Assembly: GCA_024404915.1 (NCBI GenBank)
Contig: JAKSPJ010000009.1
Location: 1-64,000 of the forward strand
Origin: Oscillospiraceae bacterium
GTDB taxonomy: Bacteria > Bacillota > Clostridia > Oscillospirales > Ruminococcaceae
Reading direction: 5' to 3'
DNA: 64,000 nt
Notes under the pieces: model-generated
Seen by the model: only the letters and a program-made list of their open reading frames with translations
Told to the model about the DNA's origin: nothing
Database searches by the model: none
Shown: in pieces, positions 1-8,005 of the stretch
Layout of the letters: each line of letters starts with the position of its first letter
Position numbering within the stretch: position 1 is the stretch's first letter
Position numbers and translations under genes: made by a program

Positions 1-107
1 TATTACATAGATTATTTTTGTTTTTTCTACTGTCTACTTGACAGGGGGCGGGTCAAAATGCATTTTCTCTCCCCTTTTTTTAGCTTTTTCTGCAACGCTG
101 CCTTGTC

Positions 108-539
108 TTATTTTTTCAGGTTTGCAAGCAATTGCAGGCCTTCAATGTATCCGGCAAAACCTTTTCCCTTAATGGTGGCAATACATGCCTGCCGAATATA
201 GGAAACCTTGCGGAAATCATCCCGGATATCCGGGTCAGAAATATGAACTTCAACTGTGGGAATCTGCACCGCCTTGACAGCATCCAGCAATGCCACACTG
301 GTATGGGTATATGCCGCAGGGTTAATCAGAATGCCGTCTGCTTTGCCGTAAGCAGCCTGAATCTTGTCTACCAAATCCCCCTCATGGTTGGACTGATAGC
401 ACTCCAGCGAAACACCCAAGTTCTCCGCTTCATGCTCCAGCATATCAATCAGATCAGCCAGTGTCTGTGTGCCGTAGTGCTGGGGCTCACGAATTCCCAG
501 CATGTTCAAATTCGGACCATTCAGAACGAGTATATGCAC
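108..539 (-). CDS. aroQ: 3-dehydroquinate dehydratase, type II
   Basis: Converts 3-dehydroquinate to 3-dehydroshikimate in the cytoplasmic shikimate pathway. The 143-residue length fits the small type II family, which forms dodecamers. Family motifs are visible: NGPNLNMLGIREP at the N-terminus with the lid tyrosine following (HYG), NPAAYTHTSVAL in the middle, and VEVHISD with the catalytic histidine. A GTG start at 539 is chosen because GGAGGG lies 5 nt upstream and VHILVLNGPN is the normal beginning of the family; a longer reading from 608 would add 23 unrelated residues. The start lies inside the end of the aroE-aroK gene (53-nt overlap), so the two are probably translationally coupled. Identity is certain; the start is well supported. 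Confidence 0.96.
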   Translation of the reverse strand: MHILVLNGPNLNMLGIREPQHYGTQTLADLIDMLEHEAENLGVSLECYQSNHEGDLVDKIQAAYGKADGILINPAAYTHTSVALLDAVKAVQIPTVEVHISDPDIRDDFRKVSYIRQACIATIKGKGFAGYIEGLQLLANLKK

Positions 540-1773
540 AAAAATCCCTCCAGATTCTTTCAGCGGCATCCTGTACCGTTGTGTTGTTTTCAATTGCTGT
601 ATCCGCAAAACGCTGATACATCGGCATGCGAATCTCTGCCATTTTGTTCAGATCTGCATTTTGAGAAAGGGGCCGTCCCTCTCTTGCCAGCTTCGCAATC
701 GGACGGCAAATCTGATAAATCCTGCCGTTGCTGCGCAGCGGTGCATAATTTTCTTCACGAGTTACCACACCGCCACCCGTCACCAGAATGACACCACGAT
801 TTGCGCTTTGTTCACGTACAACCTCTGATTCAATCTGACGGAACAATGCTTCGCCGCCCTCTGCAAAAATCTCCGGAATGGGCTTGCCGGCTTTCTGAAT
901 AATTTCTGCATCCAGGTCAATTTGTCTGCGGCCGGTGAGTTTGACCAGCGCATTTCCAATAGTGGATTTTCCGCACCCGGGCATACCAATCAACACGATG
1001 TTTTCGGCGTCCTTCTGCATTTCACCGCCAATATCCGTAATCTTCACATCATCAATCGGCTCACCGAAGAAGTGCTCTGCTGCCTGTTTTGCCTGTGCTA
1101 CAAGCATGACCAGACCGCCTGCATATGGAATATGCAGTTCCTCAGCCTGTAACAGCAGCTGCGTTCTCTGAGGATTGTAAATCACATCTGCAACGCCCTT
1201 GATATTGGGGAAGTCACGCAAATCCACGAGAGATTTTCCTGCATTGGGATACATGCCCACTGGTGTGGCATTCACAATCAGTGTCGTTGTTTCAAAATGC
1301 TGCGGCAATTCCTCATAGGTATGCTCACCCACAATATCCAGCACAGTCAAGGATGCACAGCCATCCAGCTTTGCAATTGCCTGTATCGTCTGGGAAACGC
1401 CGCCATTGCCAAGAATTAACACATTCTGTCCATCAAAGCTCAGACCGCCTGCACGCATCATACAGCGCAGACCATAAGCATCTGTGTTATATCCCTTCCA
1501 GGTGCCGTCCTCCTGACGCACAAGGGTATTGACACTGCCAATGGCCTCTGCCAGCGGATCCAGGGTTTTGCAAAGGGGAATCACATCAATTTTATATGGG
1601 ATTGTAACATTCAGTGCCTTCAGTCTGGTATCTGCCAGAAATACCGGCAATTCCTCCGGCTCCAGTTCATACAGGGAATAGTGCGGATTGCCCAGTGCTG
1701 CATGAATTTCCGGAGAAATACTGTGTCCCAGTTTTCTGCCAATCAGGCCATAGGGAGTTTGAAAATCGGTCAT
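487..1773 (-). CDS. aroE-aroK: Shikimate dehydrogenase-shikimate kinase fusion
   Basis: A 428-residue fusion of two consecutive shikimate-pathway enzymes. Residues 1-260 are AroE: GHSISPEIHAAL (shikimate binding), NVTIPYK with the catalytic lysine, YNTDAYG, and a glycine-rich NADP loop GNGGVSQ (GAGG is more usual). Residues 265-428 are AroK: Walker A GMPGCGKSTIG, DLDAEI, and the shikimate-binding GGG motif (TGGGVV). The protein would reduce 3-dehydroshikimate and phosphorylate the shikimate formed. Start chosen at ATG 1773, 7 nt after GGAGGC; an in-frame ATG at 1779 is too close to that site. Its 3' end overlaps aroQ by 53 nt in another frame, so dehydratase, dehydrogenase and kinase are made from one transcript. 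Confidence 0.95.
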   Translation of the reverse strand: MTDFQTPYGLIGRKLGHSISPEIHAALGNPHYSLYELEPEELPVFLADTRLKALNVTIPYKIDVIPLCKTLDPLAEAIGSVNTLVRQEDGTWKGYNTDAYGLRCMMRAGGLSFDGQNVLILGNGGVSQTIQAIAKLDGCASLTVLDIVGEHTYEELPQHFETTTLIVNATPVGMYPNAGKSLVDLRDFPNIKGVADVIYNPQRTQLLLQAEELHIPYAGGLVMLVAQAKQAAEHFFGEPIDDVKITDIGGEMQKDAENIVLIGMPGCGKSTIGNALVKLTGRRQIDLDAEIIQKAGKPIPEIFAEGGEALFRQIESEVVREQSANRGVILVTGGGVVTREENYAPLRSNGRIYQICRPIAKLAREGRPLSQNADLNKMAEIRMPMYQRFADTAIENNTTVQDAAERIWRDFCAYTRSEWSEFEHAGNS

Positions 1774-1800
1774 AATCATTGCCTCCGATATCGTATTCAG

Positions 1801-1840
1801 GAAATCTCTCAAAAACGGTATGCAGCCGTTTTTGAGAAAA
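1801..1840 (-). other. Strong hairpin between genes
   Basis: A perfect 12-bp inverted repeat (TCTCAAAAACGG / CCGTTTTTGAGA, 1807-1818 and 1826-1837) lies between the large unknown gene and aroE. No clear U-run follows on the minus strand, so it may be a weak terminator or a processing site rather than a full stop for transcription. Confidence 0.4.
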
Positions 1841-1845
1841 ATCGA

Positions 1846-4182
1846 TTAATCAATTTCAAGTCCGATGTATGCGGTATTCGGGTGAACCATCAGGTTTTCA
1901 CCAACCTGAACAGAGAAATCTGTCAGCTGAGCAACATCAGCGGTATAGGCGGTGCCTTCCTTGCCAAGGGAACAATCCTCAGCAAACACACCGGAAAGCT
2001 GCTTATCTGTTACCTTTTCCAGTTTCATCCATGCTTCCTCAATTTCCGGCTCGTTGGTGATACGCACACATGCGTATGCCTGGTCGGGTGCTGTCTGCAT
2101 CATTCTGGCAAGGATATGAACCCGCTCTCTTGCCATTGCTGCAATCTTTTTGCTGGAAATAATGAAGCTGCCATAGCGGAAGGAATCAAAGTCTTCCTTG
2201 GTCAAAGTGCTCAGGCGTTTGATTTCATCACCTTCACGGTCATACATATACAGCACTGCATCGCTGTCAAATTCAATGACTTCACGTTCCAGAATCTGTG
2301 AACGGATGCCCCAGCCGGACTGTGCATCGTTTTCATAATCTGCCTTTGCCTCTGACATAGGAAGCCAGGTGCATTCTACCGGCTTTTCGTTCTGGTCATA
2401 AACCAGAGTAAAGGGCTGCTTTGCATCCGGCATTTCCTCTTTCAGCAGCATCTGCTCCACTGCAAAGGAAATCATATCACAGTATCTCGGGAAGTTTTCC
2501 TTGGTAGCATCCAGAATTTCAATTTCTCTCATGCCGCAGGCACGAAGTCCTCTTGTGGTAATCCACAGCTGATTGTCTTCTTCATTTCCGTGGAGCTTGA
2601 GATTATAGAGATAATCTACCAGGGGCGGAATATCGCTTTTTGCAGTCATAGTAACCCAGCCTGCCGGCAGCATTTTCATACGGGAGAAGTCCAGATATGT
2701 CACTGCATCCGGGCAAATCAGGTGCATCAGCTTCAGCTGGAAATGCAGCGCAAGGTCAGGCTGTTTCTCCTCAAAAGGCATAATGAACAGAACAACGCCT
2801 TCTGCATTTTTCACCTCATCCACAACATGGTCTGCAATGGGTGTTGCAGGGCGGAATTCTTCTACAGGCGGAACCGGCTGAATGGTAATCATCACCTGAT
2901 AGATGTCCGTGGAACCATCATTTACACCAATCTGGAATGCCAGAACACCCTGTGACTGCTCTGCTCTGGAAAGCAGCGGAATGTATCTGCCGTCTTTTGC
3001 CAGAATCTTTGTAATGCTGTCAATGGTCAGCTCCTCCGGCAGGCGTGTGCATACCGCACCCAGCACAGATGAAGTCTGTTCGCATTCGCCCCGTACAGCA
3101 GCATTCACAGATTCGTCATACAGCGGCAATGTTTCGCCAAGCAGATCTGTCATGCAGCTGTTTCCGTTTCTTGCATCATATTTTTCTGCCAGTTCCTTTG
3201 CAATATCAAAGAAATAATTGCCCATGGCAGCAGTATCATAGCGGAAGTCTTCTTTCCACATTGCAAAATCAGGCGGCAGAATCAAAGTCAGCTGTTCTCC
3301 CTGTATACTGCGGAACAATCGTGCTGCGCCTTCTGCAAAATAGAACCGCATCAGCTGATTGCTGCTGCGCATGAAATCGGGCAATGTCTGGCGAAATACC
3401 AGAACGCCCATCTGGGGATTAACCGCTGCATAGTAGCGCAGCAGAATGCCTGTTTCTTTCAACAATTCCGGACGGCGTCTGACCTGCGGAAACAGATGCT
3501 TTGCAAATTTCATTGCGGCATCGTATTCACCTGTTTTTGTGTAGTATGCAACCAGCTGCGCAAATGTTTTTGCAGGTACTTTTTCACAGCTGATCTCGCC
3601 GCTGAATACAGGCGCTGCCATAGCAATCGCCTTCTGTGCATTGCCAAGTGCAAATTGAATCGCCATATCATGATTCCATTCACAGGCATCACAATGGGGA
3701 ATTGAATTTTCATTTTCGTCGTGGTATTTTCCGTATTCCTCCTCCGGCAGGAGATTACCTGTCACTTCGGAAACAACCTCACGGAGATAATGGGCAGAAT
3801 GCAGAGAATGGCCATCGGCTTTCAGTCTCGTTTCATAGTCTGCCAGATAACCGGAAATGGTATCCAGGGAAACCTGCTCGGACTCTGCGCCTTTCATAAT
3901 CATCAGGCGATATGCCAGAAGGAGGTCGCTGCGGATGCCTTCACGGCTGCGCAGTTCTTCGCTGCTGTCATAGAGTGCCTTCATTTCGGAAAATGTCTTT
4001 GTCATTTCTGCATCATCATTCACTGTGGATGCAGCGGACATATAATGCTCACGGAATGAAAAGCTCCAGGATATGTCTTTGGCCTCATCGGCAGCTTTCA
4101 CCGCCTCACGGATTGCCTGAAACCGTTCCTGCGGGTCTGCGATTTTTTGATAGTCATTCATGATTTTTCTTGCATCAAACAT
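1846..4182 (-). CDS. Large protein of unknown function (DUF4026-like)
   Basis: A 778-residue acidic protein with no signal peptide or membrane segment, so probably cytoplasmic. I do not recognise a function. The first ~350 residues look like a helical, TPR-like solenoid (alternating amphipathic segments such as ERFQAIREAVKAADEA). The second half is mixed alpha/beta, and its end (LTKEDFDSFRYGSFIISSKK, ...ARMMQ) recalls the DUF4026/DUF2314 group of uncharacterised Firmicutes proteins; that link is from memory and weak. A well-placed GGAG lies before ATG 4182. It is followed by aroE 72 nt downstream and preceded within 15 nt by a small gene, so it probably shares a transcript with the two genes upstream. 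Confidence 0.6.
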   Translation of the reverse strand: MFDARKIMNDYQKIADPQERFQAIREAVKAADEAKDISWSFSFREHYMSAASTVNDDAEMTKTFSEMKALYDSSEELRSREGIRSDLLLAYRLMIMKGAESEQVSLDTISGYLADYETRLKADGHSLHSAHYLREVVSEVTGNLLPEEEYGKYHDENENSIPHCDACEWNHDMAIQFALGNAQKAIAMAAPVFSGEISCEKVPAKTFAQLVAYYTKTGEYDAAMKFAKHLFPQVRRRPELLKETGILLRYYAAVNPQMGVLVFRQTLPDFMRSSNQLMRFYFAEGAARLFRSIQGEQLTLILPPDFAMWKEDFRYDTAAMGNYFFDIAKELAEKYDARNGNSCMTDLLGETLPLYDESVNAAVRGECEQTSSVLGAVCTRLPEELTIDSITKILAKDGRYIPLLSRAEQSQGVLAFQIGVNDGSTDIYQVMITIQPVPPVEEFRPATPIADHVVDEVKNAEGVVLFIMPFEEKQPDLALHFQLKLMHLICPDAVTYLDFSRMKMLPAGWVTMTAKSDIPPLVDYLYNLKLHGNEEDNQLWITTRGLRACGMREIEILDATKENFPRYCDMISFAVEQMLLKEEMPDAKQPFTLVYDQNEKPVECTWLPMSEAKADYENDAQSGWGIRSQILEREVIEFDSDAVLYMYDREGDEIKRLSTLTKEDFDSFRYGSFIISSKKIAAMARERVHILARMMQTAPDQAYACVRITNEPEIEEAWMKLEKVTDKQLSGVFAEDCSLGKEGTAYTADVAQLTDFSVQVGENLMVHPNTAYIGLEID

Positions 4183-4197
4183 CGGATTTCCTCCATA

Positions 4198-4464
4198 TTA
4201 TTTATCGTATTCCTGCTGAAGAAAATCCAGCATCTGCTGAAATCCTTCATCACTCACAGGGAATTCTGCACTGCCCTCAATCTGTTCCCGTTCCTTAATA
4301 ATTTCGTAGCATAAATCCTGCCGCCACACCTCTACAATCAGCATGCCGTCTTTTGGTTCAATCCGGTAGCGCATATGTCTGCGGCTTCCGGTGTGGATGT
4401 TGCCGGATTCAAAGTAAAAGGTTTTGGGAATATCAAACGCATTTCTTGGCTGATGTTCTTCCAC
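4198..4464 (-). CDS. Small conserved-looking protein, function unknown
   Basis: 88 residues, soluble, predicted mostly beta (KTFYFESGNIHTGSRRHMRYRIEP) with a C-terminal helix (GFQQMLDFLQQEYDK). The start is preceded by GGAGG (ATGGAGGTACCCGATTCGTGG). It sits 15 nt before the 778-residue unknown protein and about 80 nt after the TerB-like gene, all on the same strand, which suggests a three-gene unit. No family is recognised. Confidence 0.6.
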   Translation of the reverse strand: MEEHQPRNAFDIPKTFYFESGNIHTGSRRHMRYRIEPKDGMLIVEVWRQDLCYEIIKEREQIEGSAEFPVSDEGFQQMLDFLQQEYDK

Positions 4465-4546
4465 GAATCGGGTACCTCCATGTAATAGAAGATTGCCCCC
4501 GCAAATTGAATTCTGCGAGGGCGGTTACAGCATACAGAGAGCTGCG

Positions 4547-4975
4547 TCAGTTCTTAACATCAATGGGAGCCGGTGCAGCACCCAGTGCATCCTCAATCTG
4601 GTCATAGACATTATACAAGTCAATGACGCATGCCTCCAGCTTTGTACAGATATGGGTATCCAGTTCCAGGGCATCCTGCAGCGTAATCAGTGCACGGCGC
4701 TCGCTGGGGTCCTCAAAGCCATCTGCAATGGCGAAGGAATACATTTCCATGTAAACCTTGCGCTTGCTGACTTCATTCAGCTGAGAAAGGGTAAAACGTG
4801 CTGCAGCGCAGGCTGCTGCATCGTAGAGGAAACCACGAACGCCCAGAGCGGCTGCGTATTCACTCAGCATGGCATCCTCTTCGGCGGTCACAACACCGTC
4901 CTCCTCAATCATTTCAGAAGCAAGTGTCAGAAATGCTTCAGCTTCAATTCGTTCAAATTCATGTAAAAACAGCAT
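4547..4975 (-). CDS. TerB-like helical domain protein
   Basis: 142 residues. The layout, helical throughout with acidic loops (ASEMIEEDGVVTAEEDAMLSEY, then FAIADGFEDPSERRAL), resembles the tellurite-resistance TerB fold, in which paired EEDG/ADG loops may bind metal. The resemblance is by pattern only. AGGAAAG lies before ATG 4975 and a good promoter lies at 5027-5055, so this gene heads the minus-strand unit that continues into the small and the 778-residue unknown proteins. Role unknown; the link to tellurite should not be taken as resistance. Confidence 0.6.
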   Translation of the reverse strand: MLFLHEFERIEAEAFLTLASEMIEEDGVVTAEEDAMLSEYAAALGVRGFLYDAAACAAARFTLSQLNEVSKRKVYMEMYSFAIADGFEDPSERRALITLQDALELDTHICTKLEACVIDLYNVYDQIEDALGAAPAPIDVKN

Positions 4976-5026
4976 GATATGTCTTTCCTTTCAATATGAT
5001 AATAGAATTGCATGTGTACTAATACA

Positions 5027-5055
5027 GTATATCACAAAACGCATAAAAAATCAAG
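5027..5055 (-). promoter_or_regulatory. Sigma-A promoter of the TerB-like gene
   Basis: TTGATT (-35) and TATACT (-10) with a 17-nt spacer, pointing at the gene that starts at 4975. Transcription would begin near 5020. Confidence 0.7.
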
Positions 5056-5195
5056 CATATGAATACATTCTTGTTAAAATGTCATATATCGAAGCGGTGT
5101 TTTTCGTAACTGCAAAGAGGGAGATCTTTTCTCATTCAACAGAAATATTATTGGAATCCGCACCGCACAATTCTTTTATTCATCCTAAACTGGGA

Positions 5196-5232
5196 AAACA
5201 AAAAAGTCCGCACGTTATTGCCGTGCGGACTT
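5196..5232 (-). terminator. Intrinsic terminator of purA
   Basis: An 11-bp perfect stem (AAGTCCGCACG / CGTGCGGACTT) with a 7-nt loop, followed on the minus strand by TTTTTTGTTTT, just past the purA stop. The remaining ~140 bp between here and the TerB-like promoter hold nothing I can identify. Confidence 0.9.
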
Positions 5233-5242
5233 CTTGCTTTGC

Positions 5243-6520
5243 TTATTTGCGGTAAATCATGTCCTTACGGTCAGGACCTGTAGATACCATAGTAATCGGG
5301 CAGTCAATCAGCTTTTCGATGTACAGAACATAATCCTTTGCTGCCTGCGGCAGGTCATCCCACTCAGTGATCCCTGCAATATCGCACTTCCAGCCCGGTA
5401 CAGTCTCATAAATCGGCTTTGCGCGATCCAGACGATCACCGCAGGGGAAATCAGTGGTGCGCTCGCCGTCAACATCGTATGCAACGCAAACCGGAATCTC
5501 ATCCAGATATCCGAGAACATCAATGAGAGAAAGAGCCACATCTGTAGTGCCCTGAACAGCTACACCATACTTGGTTGCAACTGCGTCAAACCAACCCATT
5601 CTGCGGGGACGGCCTGTGGTTGCGCCGAATTCGCCGTCGCTGCCGCCCTTTCTGCGGAGCTGATCTGCTTCCTCGCCGAAAATTTCAGTTGTGAAGGGGC
5701 CAGCGCCGACGCAGGAAGAATATGCCTTAACAACTGTGATAATACGATTGATTGCGTGCGGCGGCAGGCAGGCACCTACAGCGCCATATCCAGCCAGAGT
5801 AGAGGAAGATGTGGTCATGGGGTAGATACCATTGGTCAGGTCACGGAGAGAACCCAGCTGACCTTCCAGCAGAATGTTCTTGTTCTGCTTGACAGCCTCA
5901 TGCATCAGGGAAGCCATGTTGCAGAGGTAAGGCTGAATCATTTCAGCAGTTTCCTTCAGATAAGCAAGAATCTCTTCCTTCTTCAGCGGCTCTGCATCCG
6001 GATACAGACCTGCGATGGTAGCATTCTTGATGGTAATAACACGGTCTACCTTTTCTTCCAGATTCTTGTTGAAGAGTTCTGCCAGCTGGAAACCGATTTT
6101 CATTGCTTTGTCAGCATAGTGGGGAGCGATACCGGACTGTGTAGAGCCGAAGCTGTTTTTGCCCAGACGCTTCTCTTCCAGCTTATCAAACAGAATGTGA
6201 TACGGCATAACCAATTGTGCACGATCAGAAACAAGAATCTTCGGTGTCGGAACACCGCCCTTTTTCAGCTCATCCAGTTCCTTCTGGAAGTTGACAGGAT
6301 TAAATGCAGCACCCGGTCCGATGATGTTCACAGTACCTTCCTGGAATACACCGGAAGGGAGAATATGGAGTACATATTTTCCATACTGGTTAATAATGGT
6401 GTGGCCGGCGTTTGCACCGCCCTGAAAACGGATGACATAATCTGCATCGGCAGCGAATACATCGGTCAGTTTGCCTTTGCCTTCGTCGCCCCAGTTACCG
6501 CCTACAATTGCACTAATCAT
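5243..6520 (-). CDS. purA: Adenylosuccinate synthetase
   Basis: Makes adenylosuccinate from IMP, aspartate and GTP, the first step from IMP to AMP. 425 residues, normal for the family. The N-terminal signature is present as GGNWGDEGKGKLTD (the usual QWGDEGKG has N for Q here), with catalytic Asp12, and the catalytic histidine in GGANAGHTI (about residue 40). Also seen: the IMP/GTP-binding QSGIAPHYADK and GRPRRMGW. Start at 6520 follows AAAGGA; a longer frame to 6574 adds 18 unrelated residues. It is transcribed alone from the promoter at 6598-6626 and ends at a strong terminator. Confidence 0.97.
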   Translation of the reverse strand: MISAIVGGNWGDEGKGKLTDVFAADADYVIRFQGGANAGHTIINQYGKYVLHILPSGVFQEGTVNIIGPGAAFNPVNFQKELDELKKGGVPTPKILVSDRAQLVMPYHILFDKLEEKRLGKNSFGSTQSGIAPHYADKAMKIGFQLAELFNKNLEEKVDRVITIKNATIAGLYPDAEPLKKEEILAYLKETAEMIQPYLCNMASLMHEAVKQNKNILLEGQLGSLRDLTNGIYPMTTSSSTLAGYGAVGACLPPHAINRIITVVKAYSSCVGAGPFTTEIFGEEADQLRRKGGSDGEFGATTGRPRRMGWFDAVATKYGVAVQGTTDVALSLIDVLGYLDEIPVCVAYDVDGERTTDFPCGDRLDRAKPIYETVPGWKCDIAGITEWDDLPQAAKDYVLYIEKLIDCPITMVSTGPDRKDMIYRK

Positions 6521-6597
6521 AGTTCTATTCGTTCCTTTCAATCTGAACAGTCGGATTATTTTGGGATATGGCATCAGATAGCCATTTTTCCTTTAAT

Positions 6598-6626
6598 ATG
6601 ATACCACAAAATTCGCTGATTGTCAA
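6598..6626 (-). promoter_or_regulatory. Sigma-A promoter of purA
   Basis: TTGACA-17 nt-TATCAT, giving a start near 6591 and a ~70-nt leader with a small hairpin (TGGC/GCCA around 6570-6585). No purine riboswitch core was recognised in the leader. Confidence 0.8.
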
Positions 6627-6716
6627 GCAAATCATGCATGAGAAAGGAAATCTGTTACTCTTTGGGCTGAAATAAAAATAAATCAAAAAAACATTCGGGA
6701 AAATTCACGAAATATA

Positions 6717-6745
6717 TTGACATATCGTTAAAGATATGGTAAAAT
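6717..6745 (+). promoter_or_regulatory. Sigma-A promoter of the dockerin gene
   Basis: TTGACA (6717-6722), 17 nt, TAAAAT (6740-6745). Between the hexamers lies the inverted repeat ATATC-N6-GATAT (6722-6737), a possible operator. The leader is about 120 nt. Confidence 0.85.
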
Positions 6746-6873
6746 AATGTCAATATGATGAAAGTGTATCCTGGCAGCGCCACGAAATCAAAATAAAAAC
6801 ATAGAACAAAACGAAACAATAGTTCATCAAAGCATGAGGTTTAGTCCGGGATTTGTGAAGAAAGGAAAAGAAG

Positions 6874-7851
6874 ATGAAACGCTATTTTAAGAAACTGGCC
6901 GGCTGCGTGCTGAGTGCATGTGTTTTGCTGGCAGGAACAACAGCTGCTCTGAATCCTGCTTATGCATTGACAAAAAACACAGTTGGAGAACGTGCTGAAG
7001 TTTATACCACATACGATGCAAGTCAGGATTTGAAAATCATTTTCCAGAAGGCATACTCTGCATATTGTCTCACCGCATCCTACAGCGGCAGAGCGACCTA
7101 TGCAGATGTGACAATCAATGTAGTGCGTCCTCTGATTTTCCTGGACGAAGAGCATGTGGTATATGACACACCTGTTGCAAATATGAATATCACACTGCCT
7201 CTGTCCAACGGCACCTATTCCTGGATGCTGCCGATTCAGTCCATTCCGATTGAAAGCGGCGATATTATCAAAGTATCCGCATCCTACTATAATATGGCAA
7301 ACAATGAAAAACAGTATGTGGATGCGGCAAATGGTACGCTTTCCCTTTGCGGCGGCGAAAATCTGAAATCTTCTGTGGACCAGGATTTTTACATCAACGG
7401 CTATAGTGACGGTACGGCAGATACTGCTGATGTCCGTGTGATGATAAAGCGTCCCCTTGGACAGAATTACAGCACTGTCAGCAGCACATATGCGAAAATT
7501 CCGCTGAACAATCATATCGGCACGATTAAGCTGGACCGTTCCGCACTGAACTATTCTGACGGAGATGTTGTTATGCTGGACTATACACTGACGAAAAATG
7601 GTCAGAAGGTAACAGACAGCAATACCAGCGTAACATTCAGCAATAAGCCCGGCAGACAGAAAGGCGATCTGAATGCGGATGGTTTCCTTTCTGAGCTGGA
7701 TGCAGATATTCTGATTGGGTTCCTTGCCTGTGATGACCTGGATGAAGCAGATGAAAATGAAGAGATCAGCCTGCGCACCGCTGATCTGAACGGTGACGGC
7801 AAGATTACTGTAAAGGATTTGTCCATTCTGAAAAGCATGGCAATTCAATAA
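6874..7851 (+). CDS. Secreted dockerin protein
   Basis: 325 residues with a Sec signal peptide (MKRYFKK, hydrophobic core, cleavage likely after ALNPAYA). Residues ~35-255 have no enzyme signature but contain two similar beta-rich segments, each starting ADV followed by RPL about five residues later and ending in a DGD/SGD-containing strand pair. The C-terminus (~256-325) is a type I dockerin: two calcium-binding half-repeats, KGDLNADGFLSELDADILI and ADLNGDGKITVKDLSILK, with the DxNxDG loops intact. Dockerins plug proteins into cohesin scaffolds, so this is a likely cellulosome or amylosome component, perhaps a non-catalytic binding subunit. GAAAGGAAAAGAAG precedes the ATG. It has its own promoter and terminator. 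Confidence 0.9.
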   Translation: MKRYFKKLAGCVLSACVLLAGTTAALNPAYALTKNTVGERAEVYTTYDASQDLKIIFQKAYSAYCLTASYSGRATYADVTINVVRPLIFLDEEHVVYDTPVANMNITLPLSNGTYSWMLPIQSIPIESGDIIKVSASYYNMANNEKQYVDAANGTLSLCGGENLKSSVDQDFYINGYSDGTADTADVRVMIKRPLGQNYSTVSSTYAKIPLNNHIGTIKLDRSALNYSDGDVVMLDYTLTKNGQKVTDSNTSVTFSNKPGRQKGDLNADGFLSELDADILIGFLACDDLDEADENEEISLRTADLNGDGKITVKDLSILKSMAIQ

Positions 7852-7892
7852 TCCGGCGGCATTCAGAAGCGGCACTTGATTTTTGGACAATA

Positions 7893-7930
7893 AAACAGCC
7901 TGGGAAATTGGTTTTCTCAGGCTGTTTTTG
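7893..7930 (+). terminator. Intrinsic terminator of the dockerin gene
   Basis: Stem AACAGCCTG / CAGGCTGTT followed by TTTTTG. Confidence 0.88.
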
Positions 7931-8005
7931 TGCGCATTGCTTGACGAAAGGGATGGAATATGGTATGATATGCATAGTAAGACACCACTGACAGGAGGAA
8001 TCAAT

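Noticed and set aside
5234..6601. 455-codon plus-strand frame opposite purA
   Set aside because: Translation is Cys/Ile/Asn-rich nonsense; purA on the other strand is certain.
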